Of a DNA stretch of 64,000 bases, positions 29,882 through 38,948 are shown one piece after another. Positions within the stretch are counted from its first letter, which is position 1, and each line of letters begins with the position of its first letter. Origin of the DNA: Alphaproteobacteria bacterium (GTDB lineage Bacteria > Pseudomonadota > Alphaproteobacteria > Micropepsales > Micropepsaceae). The translations under genes and the position numbers were made by a program. The stretch covers positions 62,001-126,000 of the forward strand of contig JAFARO010000004.1 of the NCBI GenBank assembly GCA_019245415.1. The letters are read 5' to 3'. The notes beneath the pieces were generated by a model. The model was given only the letters and a program-made list of their open reading frames with translations. It ran no database searches and was not told the DNA's origin.

Positions 29882-30988
29882 CTAGACGAGTTCTGCCAGG
29901 GCCTCCGGCGTCCAGGGCTTGAGCCGATCGAATTCGCCGTCGCGGACTTTTTTCGCCCAGTCGGGATTGGCGATTAACGCACGGCCAACTGCGATCAGGT
30001 CGAAATCGCCGCGCGACATCATCTCGAGCAACCGATCGATACCCGCGGTCTCGGCGCCTGCTTGGCGATAGGCGGTGATGAAATCCGCGTTGAGACTCAC
30101 CGAACCGACGCTGATCGTGGGCTTGCCGGAAAGCTTCTTGGTCCAACCAGCAAGGTTCAGATCCGATCCGGTCTCGGGGAATTCCGGTTCCCAGAACCGC
30201 CGCGTCGAGCAATGGAAGATGTCGACGCCCGCGTCGACCATCGGCCTGAGGAACCGTTCCAGTTCCGCCGGCGTGGCGGCAAGCTTGGCCGCGAAATCCT
30301 GCTGCTTCCATTGCGAGAAGCGCAAGAGCAACGGGAAGTCGTCGCCGACGATTTTGCGCACCGCGCGTACGATCTCGACCGCGAAGGTGGTGCGCTGTTC
30401 GAGGTTTCCGCCGTAGCGGTCGCTGCGTTGATTGGTGCCCTCCCAGAAAAACTCGTCGATGATGTAACCGTGGGCGCCATGCAGCTCCACGCCGTCGAAG
30501 CCGAGTTCTTTGGCGTAACCCGCGCTCTTCGCGAACCCGGCGATGACGTCGGCGATCTCGCTGTCCGACATCGGCTCGGCCACCTGCTTTCCCGGCCGCG
30601 ACAGTCCCGACGGCCCCATGCTCTTGGCGTCCGGATAGGGACCGCTGCCCGCGTGGCGCACGATACCCTGATGCCAGAGCTGCGGCATGATGTGGCCGCC
30701 CGCCGCTTTCACCTCTTTCAGCACCTTCGTCCAGCCCTTGAGCGCGGCCTCTCCGAAGAATGCCGGCACGTTCACGTCGTTGGAGGCCGAACGGTGCTCC
30801 GGCGACGTACCTTCGGTGAGGATGAGGCCGACGCCGCCTTCGGCGCGGCGGCGGTAGTAGTCGGCAACCGCCTGGTTGGGAACCTGTCCGGGTGATTTCG
30901 AGCGCGTCATGGGTGCCATGACGATGCGGTTGGGCAGTTCAAGACCCTTGAGCCGGAACGGCCGGAAGAGTACCTCCGTTGCAGACAT
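29882..30988 (-). CDS. Old Yellow Enzyme family NADH:flavin oxidoreductase
   Basis: The start at 30988 gives MSATEVLFRPFRLKGLELPN, the FMN-barrel N-terminus. The 368-residue product contains RIVMAPMTRSKSPGQVPNQA, ELGFDGVELHGAHGYIIDEF (active-site and FMN region) and SDRYGGNLEQRTTFAVEIV, then the FMN phosphate-binding DLIAVGRALIANPDW. Such enzymes reduce activated C=C bonds and nitro compounds with NAD(P)H. It is divergent from an MFS exporter; its start codon overlaps a possible upstream start of that gene. Confidence 0.93.
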   Translation of the reverse strand: MSATEVLFRPFRLKGLELPNRIVMAPMTRSKSPGQVPNQAVADYYRRRAEGGVGLILTEGTSPEHRSASNDVNVPAFFGEAALKGWTKVLKEVKAAGGHIMPQLWHQGIVRHAGSGPYPDAKSMGPSGLSRPGKQVAEPMSDSEIADVIAGFAKSAGYAKELGFDGVELHGAHGYIIDEFFWEGTNQRSDRYGGNLEQRTTFAVEIVRAVRKIVGDDFPLLLRFSQWKQQDFAAKLAATPAELERFLRPMVDAGVDIFHCSTRRFWEPEFPETGSDLNLAGWTKKLSGKPTISVGSVSLNADFITAYRQAGAETAGIDRLLEMMSRGDFDLIAVGRALIANPDWAKKVRDGEFDRLKPWTPEALAELV

Positions 30989-31028
30989 GGTGACCTCAAG
31001 TTCGAATGGCGATGCCGCCGACGCAAGC

Positions 31029-32354
31029 ATGCGGCGCCCCGCGCTGACAAGTTCCGCACCGTCAAGCTCCGTCCCCGCGGTGACCCCGCCCGGCGAACCT
31101 CTCTCGGAAGCCGAGCTTGCCGATTTCGAGCGGCCGACCTCCGCGCTGGCGCTGCTCAACGTATTTCGCCATCGCAATTACCGGCTGTTCTTTTCCGGAC
31201 AGCTGGTATCGCTGATGGGCACATGGATGCAGTCGGTGGCGCAGGGGTGGCTGGTCTACAGCCTCACCCATTCGGCGTTGCTGCTGGGCTTCACCTCGTT
31301 CTGCGCGCAGGTGACGGTGTTCTTCATCGCGCCGTTCGGCGGGGTGATCGCCGACCGCGTGGACCGAAGGCGCATGCTGATCTGGACGCAGAGTCTTTCC
31401 ATGTTGCAGGCGGCGCTGCTCGCCGTCTTGACGCTCATCCATCTCGTGCACGTCTGGGAGATCGTCGCGCTCGCCTTCGGGCTGGGCTTCATCAACGCCT
31501 TCGACATTCCCTCGCGCCAGGCGATGACCTTGGACATGGTCGGGCGCGAGGATCTGCGCCATGCCATCGCGCTCAACTCCATGATGTTCAACCTCGCACG
31601 GGTGATCGGGCCTTCGATCGCCGGTGCCTTGATCGTGGTGGTGGGAGAGGGTGTCTGCTTCGCGCTCAATGCCGCGTCCTTCGCGGCGGTGCTGACCAGC
31701 CTGCTGCTGATGCGCATCGCCCAGCGGCCACCGCGCGTGAACGACCACGCGCTTCGCGAGATCGCAGATGGATATCGCTATTCGCTCGACAATGCGCGCA
31801 TCCGCAGTGCCTTGATTCTGGTCGCGGTGTCATCCTGTTTCGGAGCGGCGTATCTGTCGTTGCTGCCGGCCTTCGCCCGCGATCTCCTGCACGGCGAGGC
31901 GACGAGTTACGGGACCTTGATGACGGCGGTCGGTTGCGGCGCCCTGATCGGTGCCTACAGCCTGAGCCGCATCCATGAGCGCTGGCTGACGCTGGCGCCG
32001 ATCCTCGCGTCCGGCTGTTTCGGAATGGGCTTGATCGCGTTTTCGCATTCCCATTCGCTCTTTGTCAGCGCGTTGCTGCTGTTGCCGACGGCGTGCAGCC
32101 TGATGATCCTCGGAGGCACGACCAACACCCAGATTCAGCTTGCCGCCGCCGAAGACATGCGCGGGCGCGTGATTTCGCACTATACCCAGTGCTTCCTCGG
32201 GATGATGCCATGGGGCTCGCTGCTCTTGGGCGCGATCGCACATCGCATCGGCGTCGCCAATGCGGTCACAATCGGAGGTGCGGTGGTGACCGTGGCCGCG
32301 GCAGCCGCTTGGCTGAGCGGCCCCGCTAGACGGGGAGCGGCTCGCTTCGCTTGA
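31029..32354 (+). CDS. MFS transporter (EntS-like, MFS_3)
   Basis: A 441-residue protein; I chose the ATG at 31029, before the first membrane helix, but an ATG at 30987 is also in frame. After a Ser/Pro-rich cytoplasmic leader it has about 12 membrane helices starting at NYRLFFSGQLVSLMGTWMQS. GVIADRVDRRRMLIWTQSLS is the MFS A-motif. Family members export siderophores, drugs or metabolites. Its 3' end overlaps the convergent Lrp gene by 29 bases. Confidence 0.88.
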   Translation: MRRPALTSSAPSSSVPAVTPPGEPLSEAELADFERPTSALALLNVFRHRNYRLFFSGQLVSLMGTWMQSVAQGWLVYSLTHSALLLGFTSFCAQVTVFFIAPFGGVIADRVDRRRMLIWTQSLSMLQAALLAVLTLIHLVHVWEIVALAFGLGFINAFDIPSRQAMTLDMVGREDLRHAIALNSMMFNLARVIGPSIAGALIVVVGEGVCFALNAASFAAVLTSLLLMRIAQRPPRVNDHALREIADGYRYSLDNARIRSALILVAVSSCFGAAYLSLLPAFARDLLHGEATSYGTLMTAVGCGALIGAYSLSRIHERWLTLAPILASGCFGMGLIAFSHSHSLFVSALLLLPTACSLMILGGTTNTQIQLAAAEDMRGRVISHYTQCFLGMMPWGSLLLGAIAHRIGVANAVTIGGAVVTVAAAAAWLSGPARRGAARFA

Positions 32355-32784
32355 TCCAGCGATAGACGATCGACGACGACAGCGACATCACGGTGGGAAG
32401 ACCCAGAAGCTTGCGCAGCGTGAGTTCTGACAGTGCGTCGATATCGGCGACGGCGATCTCGAGAAGAAAATCGTGGCTCCCCGATATCGCGGCGCAGGTG
32501 AGCACTTCGGGCTCCTTGGCGATCGCATCGAGAAAAAGCTCGCGGTCGGTCTCCGTGCGCTGGTTGGTGGCCACCATGACAATCGCCGAGATCGGTAGAT
32601 TCACTTTTCGCTGGTCCACCACCGCGCGATAACCAGTGATCACACCGGCCTCCTCGAGCTGGCGGATGCGCCGCAGACACGAGGATTCGGCCATGCCCGT
32701 GCGTCGCGCCAACTCGGAGACCGAAATGCGGCCCTCGCGCTGCAGGAGGCGTAGGATTCGTCGGTCCGCGTCGGGAAAGGTCAT
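32326..32784 (-). CDS. Lrp/AsnC family transcriptional regulator
   Basis: The start at 32784 gives MTFPDADRRILRLLQREGRI, followed by the HTH (SVSELARRTGMAESSCLRRI RQLEEAGVI) and the RAM/ligand domain with ISGSHDFLLEIAVADIDALS. At 152 residues it is standard length. The family binds amino acids and regulates their metabolism; the ligand cannot be read here. Its tail overlaps the convergent MFS gene by 29 bases. A dyad CGCAGA-A-TCTGCG lies 70 bases upstream of the start. Confidence 0.92.
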   Translation of the reverse strand: MTFPDADRRILRLLQREGRISVSELARRTGMAESSCLRRIRQLEEAGVITGYRAVVDQRKVNLPISAIVMVATNQRTETDRELFLDAIAKEPEVLTCAAISGSHDFLLEIAVADIDALSELTLRKLLGLPTVMSLSSSIVYRWIKRSEPLPV

Positions 32785-32853
32785 CGAAATCCACCTCGTT
32801 GTTGCTGCATTGTGGAGGATTCCGCCAATTCTGTCGAGAAACATGACAAAAAA

Positions 32854-32866
32854 CGCAGAATCTGCG
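32854..32866. promoter_or_regulatory. short dyad between the Lrp and secreted-protein genes
   Basis: CGCAGA-A-TCTGCG is a perfect six-base inverted repeat around one base in the 128-base divergent region between the Lrp gene (start 32784) and the secreted-protein gene (start 32913). It is a candidate operator for the Lrp protein or a neighbour; binding is inference. Confidence 0.3.
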
Positions 32867-32912
32867 CCTCCCGCCGTGTTATGCAAGTGCGGTAACAACC
32901 GGGAAAGATTCC

Positions 32913-33476
32913 ATGACCAGATCGGCCCTTCTGATATCCACCGCCGTCGGACTGACGCTTGGCGCCAGCCAGCCCGGCTTCGCCCTCAAGGCCGCTGCCG
33001 GTCATCCGCATCTCACCGGCGCGTTCCTCAAGAAGGTCCATAACGCGCAGCATTTGCCCAATGCGCCCGGCAAGCCCACGCGGAACACCGGTCCGAGGCA
33101 CAGCAGCGGCCTGAAATTGGCCTCGACCTACCTGTTCGCGAGCGATACCACGACAACCTTGTTCGGAGGCTTCGCACTGACGTCCGAGACAAGCATCCCG
33201 TGCAAGACGGCCTGCACGATCGAAGTTCAAGGTCTGCTGCAGTTCTCCGCGTATTATTCCTACAACCAGTTCGGGGTATGCCCGCTGGTCGACGGCTATT
33301 TCACCTACAACTCGTGCATCTTCGAAAACCTCCCCTCCGGTTCAGGTTTCACCCCGGTGCCCGTGCTGGCAAGCCAAGCGGTGAATTCGGGATCCCATCT
33401 GGCTGCCGTGTATGTCTACACCTTCGCCCCGGCCTATCTCGGGCCGATGCAGATGGATTACCACGTGTACAAGTAG
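32913..33476 (+). CDS. secreted hypothetical protein, 187 aa
   Basis: A signal peptide (SALLISTAVGLTLGASQPGF A) precedes a Pro/His/Gly linker and a beta-rich C-terminal domain with ETSIPCKTACTIEVQGLLQF, four cysteines (in CKTAC, GVCPLVDG and NSCIFEN) and TVYVYTF-type strands near the end (SHLAAVYVYTFAPAYLG). The beta-rich, disulfide-containing build suggests an extracytoplasmic or surface protein. No family recognised. It is divergent from the Lrp regulator, which may control it. Confidence 0.6.
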   Translation: MTRSALLISTAVGLTLGASQPGFALKAAAGHPHLTGAFLKKVHNAQHLPNAPGKPTRNTGPRHSSGLKLASTYLFASDTTTTLFGGFALTSETSIPCKTACTIEVQGLLQFSAYYSYNQFGVCPLVDGYFTYNSCIFENLPSGSGFTPVPVLASQAVNSGSHLAAVYVYTFAPAYLGPMQMDYHVYK

Positions 33477-33486
33477 GCGAGTCGAA

Positions 33487-33534
33487 GCGCCCGGGCCGAG
33501 CCGGACCAGCGATCTGCAGCTACCGCCCGGGCGC
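33487..33534. terminator. candidate bidirectional terminator dyad
   Basis: GCGCCCGGGC (33487-33496) and GCCCGGGCGC (33525-33534) form a perfect ten-base inverted repeat around a 28-base loop. It lies between the convergent secreted-protein gene and cckA, overlapping the last codons of cckA. There is no T-run, so it may be only a structural stem. Confidence 0.35.
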
Positions 33535-35592
33535 GCCGGACAGCACTTCCTTGACCTTGGCGGCCAACTGCTTGAGGCCGAAAGGTTTGGGCAGGAAGTG
33601 CAGCTCTTCGGCCTTCTCATCGTTGCGGCGGAAGGTCTCCTCGGCATAGCCCGACATGAAGATGACGGCCATCTGCGGCCGCAGTCGCTTGACTGCGCGA
33701 ACCAGCGTCGGTCCATCCATGTTCGGCATCACCACGTCGGTGACCAACAGATCGATCGTCCCTTTCTGGCCGCGCACGATGTCGAGCGCTTCCTCGCCGC
33801 CGGACGCCTCGAGCACGTTGTAGCCGCGCATGCGCAGCGCCCGCGCCGCAAAGCTGCGCACCGCCTCTTCGTCCTCGACCAGCAGGATCGTGTCCTGCCC
33901 CGTGACATCGCGCGGAACGCTCCTCTCGGGCTCGGCGACCGGCAGCGGGTGGGTCTCCGGCCGGAATCGCGGCAGGAAGATCGCGAAGGTCGTTCCCCGG
34001 CCGACCTCGCTGTCCACGGTGATGAACCCGCCGGTCTGCTTGATGATCCCATAGACCGTGGCGAGCCCAAGCCCCGTTCCCTGTCCTACCGGTTTGGTGG
34101 TGAAGAAGGGATCGAAGATCTTGCCCTGATGCTCCTGCGCGATGCCCATGCCCGTATCGGCTACCTCGATGCGGACATAGTCGCCCGCGGGCATGATGGC
34201 GCTGCCTAGCGCCAGCGGTGCGGCGACCGTTTCGTTCGCGGTGCGGATAGTGACCGTGCCGCCTTTGGGCATCGCATCGCGGGCATTGACGACGAGGTTG
34301 ATGATCGCATTGGAGATCTGCACCTCGTCGGCATGCACCGGCCAGAGATCCGTTCCATGATCGAGCTCGAGCTCCACCCCTTCGCGCAAGAGCCGCTTGA
34401 GCATCACCGCCAGCTCGCTTACCACGTCGCGCACGCCGAGAACTTTGGGCTGAAGCGTCTGCTTTCGGGAAAACGCGAGGAGCTGACCCACCAGGGTTGC
34501 CGCGCGCAACGCGTTCTGATGGATTTCGTTGATTTCCTTGAACGACGGGTCGCCGGCAGGATGTCGCATCAAGAGAAATTCGCTGTTGCCGATGATCACG
34601 GTGAGGAGGTTGTTGAAATCGTGTGCCACTCCGCCTGCGAGCTGCCCCACCGCCTGCATCTTCTGCGACTGGGCGAACTTGGTCTCCAGCGCCTTCTGTT
34701 CCGACACATCCAGCAGATAGAGTACAACGCGGCCATCATTGAGCGGGTGAACGAACAGTTCCGCGATCCGTTCGCGCTCCTGCAGAGGTTTGATTTCCGT
34801 GGTCGAACTTCCGCTCCCGGCAAGGAGTTCGCCCACTGCGTTGCGCTCGGCGGCATCGACGAGATCGAGCAGCTTCGCGCCCGCGAGCGACGGGCGTCCA
34901 AAGAACTCTGCGAAGGCGGCATTGGCTTCGGCGATGACACCCTTGCCGTCGGAGAGCGCAAGGCCCATGGGCGCGTCGCGGAACACCGCGCTGATGCCCA
35001 AGGGGACAGCGGCAGATACCGGCTCGGTGATCGCCGCATTGCGCATGCCCGCCAGACGCGGCGTGAACCACCATGCCGTCTCGCCGCCGGTGAGCGGACG
35101 CACCGCCGCCACGATCTCGAGTCCGGGTGCCACCTGAAAGGATTCCTCGCGCAGCTGCCGTTCGGCGGCGCTACGGGTCAGACGATAGAGCACGGCGGAT
35201 GACGGCTCGCCGGCCAGAGCCAGCTCCGGGGGCGGCGGGGCTTCGCCATCGGCGGCGCCTGCCATCCGGCGATAGACAGGGTTGCAGTCGAGCACCGCGC
35301 CGTCCGCGCCGGTGATCGCCCAGGCGATATTGGCGCGCGCCGCCGCCTCGGCGACGCGCTGGGCGTCGGCCGCCGCCAACGTGGCCTTCGGCCATACCGC
35401 ATACAGCACCAGACAGCCGACCGCCCCGATGCCGGCGACGAGCACCAGTCCTTCCCAGCCGGCGCTGGCCGGCATCGCGAAAGCGAGCGCGGCGGCGATC
35501 AGGGTGAGCACGCAAAAGCCCAGCGCCGCCCAGCGCCACAAGCCTGGAGCAAAACCCATCGAGCCGGCCGCGAGCCCACGCGTCGCCATCAT
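33520..35592 (-). CDS. cckA: hybrid histidine kinase CckA
   Basis: The bifunctional kinase-phosphatase at the top of the CtrA phosphorelay. The 690-residue protein has two membrane helices (about 21-41 and 47-67), PAS-like regions (about 80-180 and 200-300), the phospho-acceptor His324 in GGVAHDFNNLLTVIIGNSE, an HATPase with NLVVNARDAMPKGG and DTGMGIAQEHQGKIFDPFFT-TKPVGQGTGLGL, and a receiver domain (567-690) with Asp619 in LLVTDVVMP. The domain order and the adjacent flhB-fliR-fliQ genes match the Caulobacter cckA locus. It is encoded downstream of flhB, nine bases after it. Confidence 0.95.
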   Translation of the reverse strand: MMATRGLAAGSMGFAPGLWRWAALGFCVLTLIAAALAFAMPASAGWEGLVLVAGIGAVGCLVLYAVWPKATLAAADAQRVAEAAARANIAWAITGADGAVLDCNPVYRRMAGAADGEAPPPPELALAGEPSSAVLYRLTRSAAERQLREESFQVAPGLEIVAAVRPLTGGETAWWFTPRLAGMRNAAITEPVSAAVPLGISAVFRDAPMGLALSDGKGVIAEANAAFAEFFGRPSLAGAKLLDLVDAAERNAVGELLAGSGSSTTEIKPLQERERIAELFVHPLNDGRVVLYLLDVSEQKALETKFAQSQKMQAVGQLAGGVAHDFNNLLTVIIGNSEFLLMRHPAGDPSFKEINEIHQNALRAATLVGQLLAFSRKQTLQPKVLGVRDVVSELAVMLKRLLREGVELELDHGTDLWPVHADEVQISNAIINLVVNARDAMPKGGTVTIRTANETVAAPLALGSAIMPAGDYVRIEVADTGMGIAQEHQGKIFDPFFTTKPVGQGTGLGLATVYGIIKQTGGFITVDSEVGRGTTFAIFLPRFRPETHPLPVAEPERSVPRDVTGQDTILLVEDEEAVRSFAARALRMRGYNVLEASGGEEALDIVRGQKGTIDLLVTDVVMPNMDGPTLVRAVKRLRPQMAVIFMSGYAEETFRRNDEKAEELHFLPKPFGLKQLAAKVKEVLSGAPGR

Positions 35593-35601
35593 GGGCGCAG
35601 T

Positions 35602-36693
35602 CTAGCCCACGATTCGCGGGTTCGTCCGCATATTCCCATTGAGTTTCATCACGTAGCCGATGATCTGGGCGACTGCTTTGTAGTGTTCCGGCGGGATCGG
35701 CTGGTCGACCTCGATCGCACCGTGCAGGGCGCGGGCGAGGGGTGGGTTCTCGACCACCGGAACCCCGTGCTCCTCAGCGACGGCGCGGATCCGCAGCGCC
35801 AAGGCGTCCACCCCCTTGGCGACGCAGATGGGCGCGGCCGTCTTTCCCGACTCATATTGCAGCGCCACGGCAAAATGGGTCGGGTTGGCAATCACGACCG
35901 TGGCCTGCGGAACCGCGGCAATCATGCGCCGGCGCGAGCGCTCCTGGCGCAGCTGGCGGATCTTTGCTTTGACCGTGGGATCGCCTTCCGTCTGGCGGAA
36001 CTCCTCTTTAATCTCCTGTTTGGACATGCGGTTGCGCTGGATGAAGCGCAAACGCTGGAGCCAGTAATCGGCGACGGCAATCACCGCCAGCGCCGCCAGG
36101 GTGGCGATCAAGACCTTGAACAGCAGCGCACTCATGTCGCTGGCGATGCCGAGCGGCGTTTGTGAGAGTGCGCTTTCGAACTTGCCGCGCTCGGGCCAGA
36201 CCTGGGTCCAGATGGCCGCTCCGACGATGGCGATCTTGAAGAGGCCCTTAGCCAGCGTGGTGAGACCCTCCATGCCGAACATGCGTTTGAAGCCGGCGCC
36301 GAGAGAGAGCTTGGAGAGGTCCGGCTTGATGCGCTCGAAGGTGAAAACCGGTGGGTGCTGGATGAGATTGCCGCCAAGCCCGGCCAGCACCAGGGTCGCG
36401 AACAGCGGTCCCAGGATCAGCAGCAGCCTCCCCAGCAGACCATGCGCCATCGCCTCCAGGGCGCTACCCGACAGATCCATCTGCTCCGGCTGCTCGAGGA
36501 AAGCGCGCATCGTGGCGGCGAGCTGCAGCGCGATCGAATGACCGAATATCGCGATCGCGATCGTGCCGGCGCCGAGCACCACGAGCGTGGACAGCTCCGC
36601 GCTCTTGACGACGTCGCCATGTTCCCGCGCTTCGGCGAGTCGCTTCTGGGTCGGCTCTTCGGTTTGTGTGGAGCGATCCTTTTCCTCGGCCAT
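35602..36693 (-). CDS. flhB: flagellar export protein FlhB
   Basis: The switch protein of the flagellar type III export apparatus. The 363-residue product has four membrane helices (about 36-60, 85-108, 150-165, 192-212) and the autocleavage motif NPTH at 270-273, in VVIANPTHFAVALQYES, which resets export from rod/hook to filament substrates. A basic, Gln-rich start (EEPTQKRLAEAREHGDV) is typical. Its start abuts the fliR stop with no gap. Confidence 0.97.
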   Translation of the reverse strand: MAEEKDRSTQTEEPTQKRLAEAREHGDVVKSAELSTLVVLGAGTIAIAIFGHSIALQLAATMRAFLEQPEQMDLSGSALEAMAHGLLGRLLLILGPLFATLVLAGLGGNLIQHPPVFTFERIKPDLSKLSLGAGFKRMFGMEGLTTLAKGLFKIAIVGAAIWTQVWPERGKFESALSQTPLGIASDMSALLFKVLIATLAALAVIAVADYWLQRLRFIQRNRMSKQEIKEEFRQTEGDPTVKAKIRQLRQERSRRRMIAAVPQATVVIANPTHFAVALQYESGKTAAPICVAKGVDALALRIRAVAEEHGVPVVENPPLARALHGAIEVDQPIPPEHYKAVAQIIGYVMKLNGNMRTNPRIVG

Positions 36694-37461
36694 CTAGAGG
36701 AACGTCCCCATCGCACCTTGGTAATAGGACAGGAACACCGTCAGCATCGCGCCCAACACCAGCACCATCAGCAGGAACCCAACGAGGATGTTCAGCGGCA
36801 TGGCGACGAAATAGATCTGCAGCTGCGGCATCATGCGCGCCAGCACGCCGATTCCGACCGATAGCGCAAACCCCAGGACGAGGAACGGTGCTGCCAGCTG
36901 GAAACCCAGCGCGAACGCGCCGCTGGTGAGGCGGATTGCCAGTTCCGCCATGTCCCCAGTGGGCAGCGAAGCACCGGGACCGATCAGTCTGTAGGAGCCC
37001 GCCACCGCGCCGATCGCCAGATGATGCATGTCGGTCGCGAAGATCATCACCACGCCGAGCAGGGAGAGGAAATTGCTCACCACCGCGCTTTGCTCGCCTT
37101 GGCTGGTGGGATCGACCGTCTGCGCATAGGCGAGACCAGTTTGGGTCGCGATTAGAGTGCCGGCAACCTGAAGCGCGCTCATGATGATGCGCGCCGCAGC
37201 GCCGATCAGAACGCCGGCGGTGATCTCCTCGCCGATCAGGATGCCGAGCGCCAGCACATTCGCAGGCTCGCCCTGGGCATACTGCGACGCGACGGTGGGT
37301 GTCAGGCAGAGCGAGATGGCCAGTGCAAGCACCAACCGCACCATCGGCGGCACGCCCGCCTCGCCGATGGCGGGCAGCATCATCACCATCGCGCCGGTGC
37401 GCGCAAAGACGAGCAGCGCTACCAGGATCTCGCCGGAGAGCGCGGGCAGATGGATGTGCAT
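36694..37461 (-). CDS. fliR: flagellar export protein FliR
   Basis: A membrane component of the flagellar export gate, 255 residues with about six hydrophobic helices and the SpaR/YscT/FliR start HLPALSGEILVALLVFARTG. The signature TGLAYAQTVDPTSQGEQSAV and the terminal GFLLMVLVLGAMLTVFLSYY are in place. It lies between fliQ (3-base gap) and flhB (no gap), so it is translated as part of one transcript. Confidence 0.96.
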   Translation of the reverse strand: MHIHLPALSGEILVALLVFARTGAMVMMLPAIGEAGVPPMVRLVLALAISLCLTPTVASQYAQGEPANVLALGILIGEEITAGVLIGAAARIIMSALQVAGTLIATQTGLAYAQTVDPTSQGEQSAVVSNFLSLLGVVMIFATDMHHLAIGAVAGSYRLIGPGASLPTGDMAELAIRLTSGAFALGFQLAAPFLVLGFALSVGIGVLARMMPQLQIYFVAMPLNILVGFLLMVLVLGAMLTVFLSYYQGAMGTFL

Positions 37462-37464
37462 CGG

Positions 37465-37728
37465 CTAATACGCCGCGATGCGGCGCGCGATCTCGACCAT
37501 CAACCCGTTCATCGCCGCCCCTGCGAAGGGCAGCGCGATTAGAAGGACGATGAAGATCGCGATGATCTTCGGGACGAAGACGAGCGTCATTTCCTGGATT
37601 TGCGTGAGCGCCTGAAGCAGGCCGATGCCCAGACCCACGATCAGCGCGGTGAGCATTGCAGGCGTCGCCACTTCGAGCAGCACATAGATGGCGCCGCGCG
37701 CGAAGTCGAGGGAGTCGGCGGGGGTCAT
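37465..37728 (-). CDS. fliQ: flagellar export protein FliQ
   Basis: An 87-residue export-gate subunit with two membrane helices (PAMLTALIVGLGIGLLQALT and IIAIFIVLLIALPFAGAAMN) and the family stretch QALTQIQEMTLVFVPKI. Length and hairpin topology are standard. It is three bases from fliR. Confidence 0.96.
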   Translation of the reverse strand: MTPADSLDFARGAIYVLLEVATPAMLTALIVGLGIGLLQALTQIQEMTLVFVPKIIAIFIVLLIALPFAGAAMNGLMVEIARRIAAY

Positions 37729-37737
37729 CGTTTCGCC

Positions 37738-38052
37738 CTAGATCGGCATGTTCATGATGGACTGATAGGCCTGCACCACCTTGTCGCGAACGGCCACGAC
37801 GGTATCGAGCGTGAGTTCGGCAGAATTCACCGCGTTGACGACGTCGACGATGTTGGCCTGGCCGGCGGCTTGCGCAGTGGCCATTTGCTCGCCGGCCTTC
37901 ATCGTGCCGACGCTGTCCTTGAGCGCCTGATTCAAGAAGTCGCCGAAGCCACCTGTGCCCGATGCGGCGGTGGAGCTCGCGGCAGCGGCGCCGCTCCCCA
38001 ATCCGGCGACGGATTGATAGGCAGCTGCGGCTGCGGCGGGAAGAACGCTCAT
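37738..38052 (-). CDS. fliE: flagellar hook-basal body protein FliE
   Basis: A 104-residue MS-ring/rod junction protein. An Ala/Ser/Gly-rich N-terminus is followed by the family block NQALKDSVGTMKAGEQMATA and the C-terminal TVVAVRDKVVQAYQSIMNMP. It is part of the flgB-flgC-fliE-fliQ-fliR-flhB unit. Confidence 0.95.
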   Translation of the reverse strand: MSVLPAAAAAAYQSVAGLGSGAAAASSTAASGTGGFGDFLNQALKDSVGTMKAGEQMATAQAAGQANIVDVVNAVNSAELTLDTVVAVRDKVVQAYQSIMNMPI

Positions 38053-38063
38053 GATCTAGTCTC

Positions 38064-38474
38064 CTAGCGTCTCAGCAGATCGACGGTGCGCGCGAGCATC
38101 GATTTCGTCGCGTCCATGACGGTGAGATCGGCTTCGTAGGAACGCTGGGCCTCGCGCATGTCCATGATCTCGACGAGCGAATTGACGTTGGGTAGCTTCA
38201 CATAGCCGGTCTTGTCCGCCGCCGGGTTGCCGGGATCGTATTGTTTGCGGAACTCCGTCATGTCCGGCTGCGGCATCGCAGGCTTGACGACGGTCGCACC
38301 GAGTTCGCGGTCGAACTCGCTCGTCACGGTCGCGATCTTGCGGCGGTAGGGTTCGGCACCGGGTGCAGCCGCGGTCGAGTTGGCATTGGCAATGTTCTGG
38401 GCGATGACGCGCATGCGGTCGGATTGTGCCCGCATGCCCGACGCCGCGATGATCATGGACGTGGCGAAATCCAT
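38064..38474 (-). CDS. flgC: flagellar proximal rod protein FlgC
   Basis: A 136-residue rod protein. The N-terminal FATSMIIAASGMRAQSDRMR-VIAQNIANANS motif is the coiled-coil rod signature, and the C-terminal block MDFATSMI and DMREAQRSYEADLTVMDATK closes the helix pair. Gly-rich loop in between: AVVKPAMPQ-type variation. It lies 11 bases from fliE. Confidence 0.96.
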   Translation of the reverse strand: MDFATSMIIAASGMRAQSDRMRVIAQNIANANSTAAAPGAEPYRRKIATVTSEFDRELGATVVKPAMPQPDMTEFRKQYDPGNPAADKTGYVKLPNVNSLVEIMDMREAQRSYEADLTVMDATKSMLARTVDLLRR

Positions 38475-38484
38475 CGTTGTTCTC

Positions 38485-38892
38485 CTAGCTCGATTTGCCG
38501 AGCGCTGTGCGCATCAGCTGCATCGTCTTGGCGTAAAGGTTGGTCGCCGCTTGGAACTGGGCCTGGGTGTCCGAGATCTTGATCATCTCCTGTTCGAGCG
38601 AGACAGAGTTGCCGTTTGGGTTTGATTCGAAGTCGCCGGTTTCCTGAGCCTGGAAATCCGAGCTGGCCGGAGTGATGGCGATGTGGCGAGGATCTGTGAG
38701 CGTGAGCCCGCCTTGCGCCAGCGATTTTGTCTTGCCGAGCAAGCTTTCGAAATCCAGCGGCTTCAGGTCGCGCGCGGAATAGTTTGGCGTATCCGCATTG
38801 GCGACGTTCTGGGAGAGAACCTGCTGGCGCGCCTCGAGCCAGCGCATGCGATCCTTGAGCATCGAGAGCAGGGGCACGTCGGGGAGGTTCAC
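38485..38892 (-). CDS. flgB: flagellar proximal rod protein FlgB
   Basis: A 135-residue rod protein. I chose a GTG start at 38892: CCGGAG lies six bases upstream, and it gives MNLPDVPLLSMLKDRMRWLE directly before the family block QQVLSQNVANADTPNYSARD. An ATG further upstream would add a basic leader with no SD. The C-terminal block NLYAKTMQLMRTALGKSS is typical. Two CtrA boxes lie upstream, so flgB is likely the first gene of the six-gene minus-strand transcript. Confidence 0.94.
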   Translation of the reverse strand: MNLPDVPLLSMLKDRMRWLEARQQVLSQNVANADTPNYSARDLKPLDFESLLGKTKSLAQGGLTLTDPRHIAITPASSDFQAQETGDFESNPNGNSVSLEQEMIKISDTQAQFQAATNLYAKTMQLMRTALGKSS

Positions 38893-38948
38893 TTTCGTCT
38901 CCGGTGACGGTTCGTTAGCCTTAAGATCGCGATGCTGCGCGCGAACGA

